Positions 63,451 to 64,000 of a DNA stretch of 64,000 bases are shown one piece after another. The translations under genes and the position numbers were made by a program. The stretch lies in assembly GCA_963721365.1 (NCBI GenBank), contig CAVRJE010000016.1:62001-126000 (forward strand), written 5' to 3'. Within the stretch, counting starts at the first letter, position 1. The number at the start of each line of letters is the position of its first letter. Origin of the DNA: CAIQPS01 sp963721365 (GTDB lineage: Bacteria; Actinomycetota; Thermoleophilia; RBG-16-64-13). The notes under the pieces were generated by a model, which ran no database searches, was not told the DNA's origin, and saw only the letters and a program-made list of their open reading frames with translations.

Positions 63451-63577
63451 GGTGACCGACATGTGGATCGCCGCGCGCGCCGAAGAGCGTGGCCTCGTCT
63501 TGTTCACGAGAGACGCGCACTTCCAGGAAGTCGATGGTCTACTCACCGCCTCCTCAGTCGACCAACTGCTTTCCTAG
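63451..63577 (+). pseudogene. Remnant of a PIN-domain (VapC-like) toxin
   Basis: Only the C-terminal about 40 residues survive: TDMWIAARAEERGLVLFTRD, then HFQEVDGL, which match the last two acidic positions of PIN ribonucleases (D of DxWIA and D of TRDxHF). Upstream there is no PIN N-terminus or antitoxin; the preceding sequence belongs to the antisense nuclease-like gene region. The rest of 63337-63703 shows nothing else that I recognise. Confidence 0.6.
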
Positions 63578-63703
63578 CGGCAAGCAGCTGCGCGCTTCCA
63601 ACCGACCTGGACTGACTCCGCCCGCTGGCAGATTGACCTCTGTACGAGCTATTCTGGGTTGGCGGTCGGTTCGCTCTGAAGCTTGGTGAAGGATGGAAGC
63701 GCC

Positions 63704-64000
63704 GTGACAGACATCCCCGACGACTTCCTCTACGACTTCCTCGTCGTCTTCTACTTGGAGGGCATCACAAGGCGCTTCGAGTACGAGGTGTCCAAGGGTA
63801 CCTACGACCGCGTCCGCGAGGCCCTCGAGGACGAGGACATCGGCAACATCACCTTCGAGGCCTACAGGCCGGCCGAGCAGATCGTTGTCAACTCCCGCTT
63901 CGTGCAACTCGTCCATTTCCTCTGGCAGCCGAAGAACAGGGGCGATGAGTCCCCAGGGGCCGCCGGACCCGCCAAAAGCGCCGGCCCCGGCGAGAGCGAC
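63704..64000 (+). CDS. Unknown protein, N-terminal part (cut by window edge)
   Basis: 99 residues, open at the window end, starting VTDIPDDFLYDFLVVFYLEG. The first about 75 residues are acidic and mixed alpha/beta (RVREALEDEDIGNITFEAYRP in parts, then FVQLVHFLWQP), and after that a Gly/Pro/Ala-rich low-complexity tail begins. Ribosome site GAAGG lies about 11 bases before the GTG. I do not recognise the family. Confidence 0.55.
   Translation, partial: MTDIPDDFLYDFLVVFYLEGITRRFEYEVSKGTYDRVREALEDEDIGNITFEAYRPAEQIVVNSRFVQLVHFLWQPKNRGDESPGAAGPAKSAGPGESD

Overview
The window is high-GC bacterial DNA (roughly two thirds G+C by eye), densely packed with genes on both strands. Both edges cut genes: threonine synthase on the left and an unknown protein on the right. 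The gene content suggests an anaerobic or microaerophilic Gram-positive, most likely an actinobacterial lineage. The signs are the lysA-hom-thrC order, a raiA-like structured RNA, a PimA/PimB-like GT4 glycosyltransferase, a RipA-like coiled-coil NlpC/P60 hydrolase, a three-subunit transcarboxylase set of the Propionibacterium type, and O2/NO defence proteins (hybrid-cluster protein, flavodiiron protein, N-terminal-rubredoxin rubrerythrin, bacterioferritin). The taxonomy is inference.

Layout: 1-3 kb aspartate-family amino acid synthesis; 3-5.6 kb hpt, a hydrolase, a CsoR-type copper sensor, tRNA-Gly(CCC) and a structured ncRNA with its own promoter and terminator; 5.7-10.6 kb mutM, argS, a K+ channel, rlmH and a DUF4388 protein; 10.7-18.1 kb an acetate block (DUF485/ActP, a SatP-type transporter with an extra cytosolic domain, and a Cache-PAS-PAS-CBS-DUF294 membrane sensor); 18.2-26.2 kb a Crp/Fnr-znuACB operon divergent from hcp across an FNR-type palindrome, followed by a flavodiiron-hisG-oxidoreductase operon; 26.3-32.4 kb a flippase-like protein and a four-gene operon of decarboxylating dehydrogenase, methylisocitrate-lyase-like enzyme and two-subunit aconitase-family dehydratase; 32.5-39.6 kb a DUF4145 protein, aminotransferase, transglutaminase-like protein, MazEF pair, glmM and a beta-helix sugar-nucleotide protein; 39.8-47.9 kb a cation diffusion facilitator, rubrerythrin, a MarR-controlled heterodimeric ABC exporter and a large TPR protein; 47.9-51.6 kb transcarboxylase 12S/5S/1.3S genes; 51.8-57.7 kb an ABC system with a cupredoxin, a mannosyltransferase-like enzyme, an NlpC/P60 hydrolase and a nitroreductase; 57.7-64 kb bacterioferritin, a second cation diffusion facilitator, and a run of poorly known genes that includes two nuclease-like proteins and a PIN-domain remnant.

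Physiologically the genes fit uptake of short-chain acids, metabolism through propionate, pyruvate and methylmalonyl-CoA, and protection against NO and O2.

An important caveat: about twenty genes are interrupted by single-base shifts, mostly one extra base, often in G or C runs. In nearly every case the span from start to stop becomes a whole number of codons once the inferred base is corrected, and the family motifs continue in the shifted frame. I read this as sequencing or assembly error, not mass gene decay. Such genes are given as full corrected spans with the break noted.
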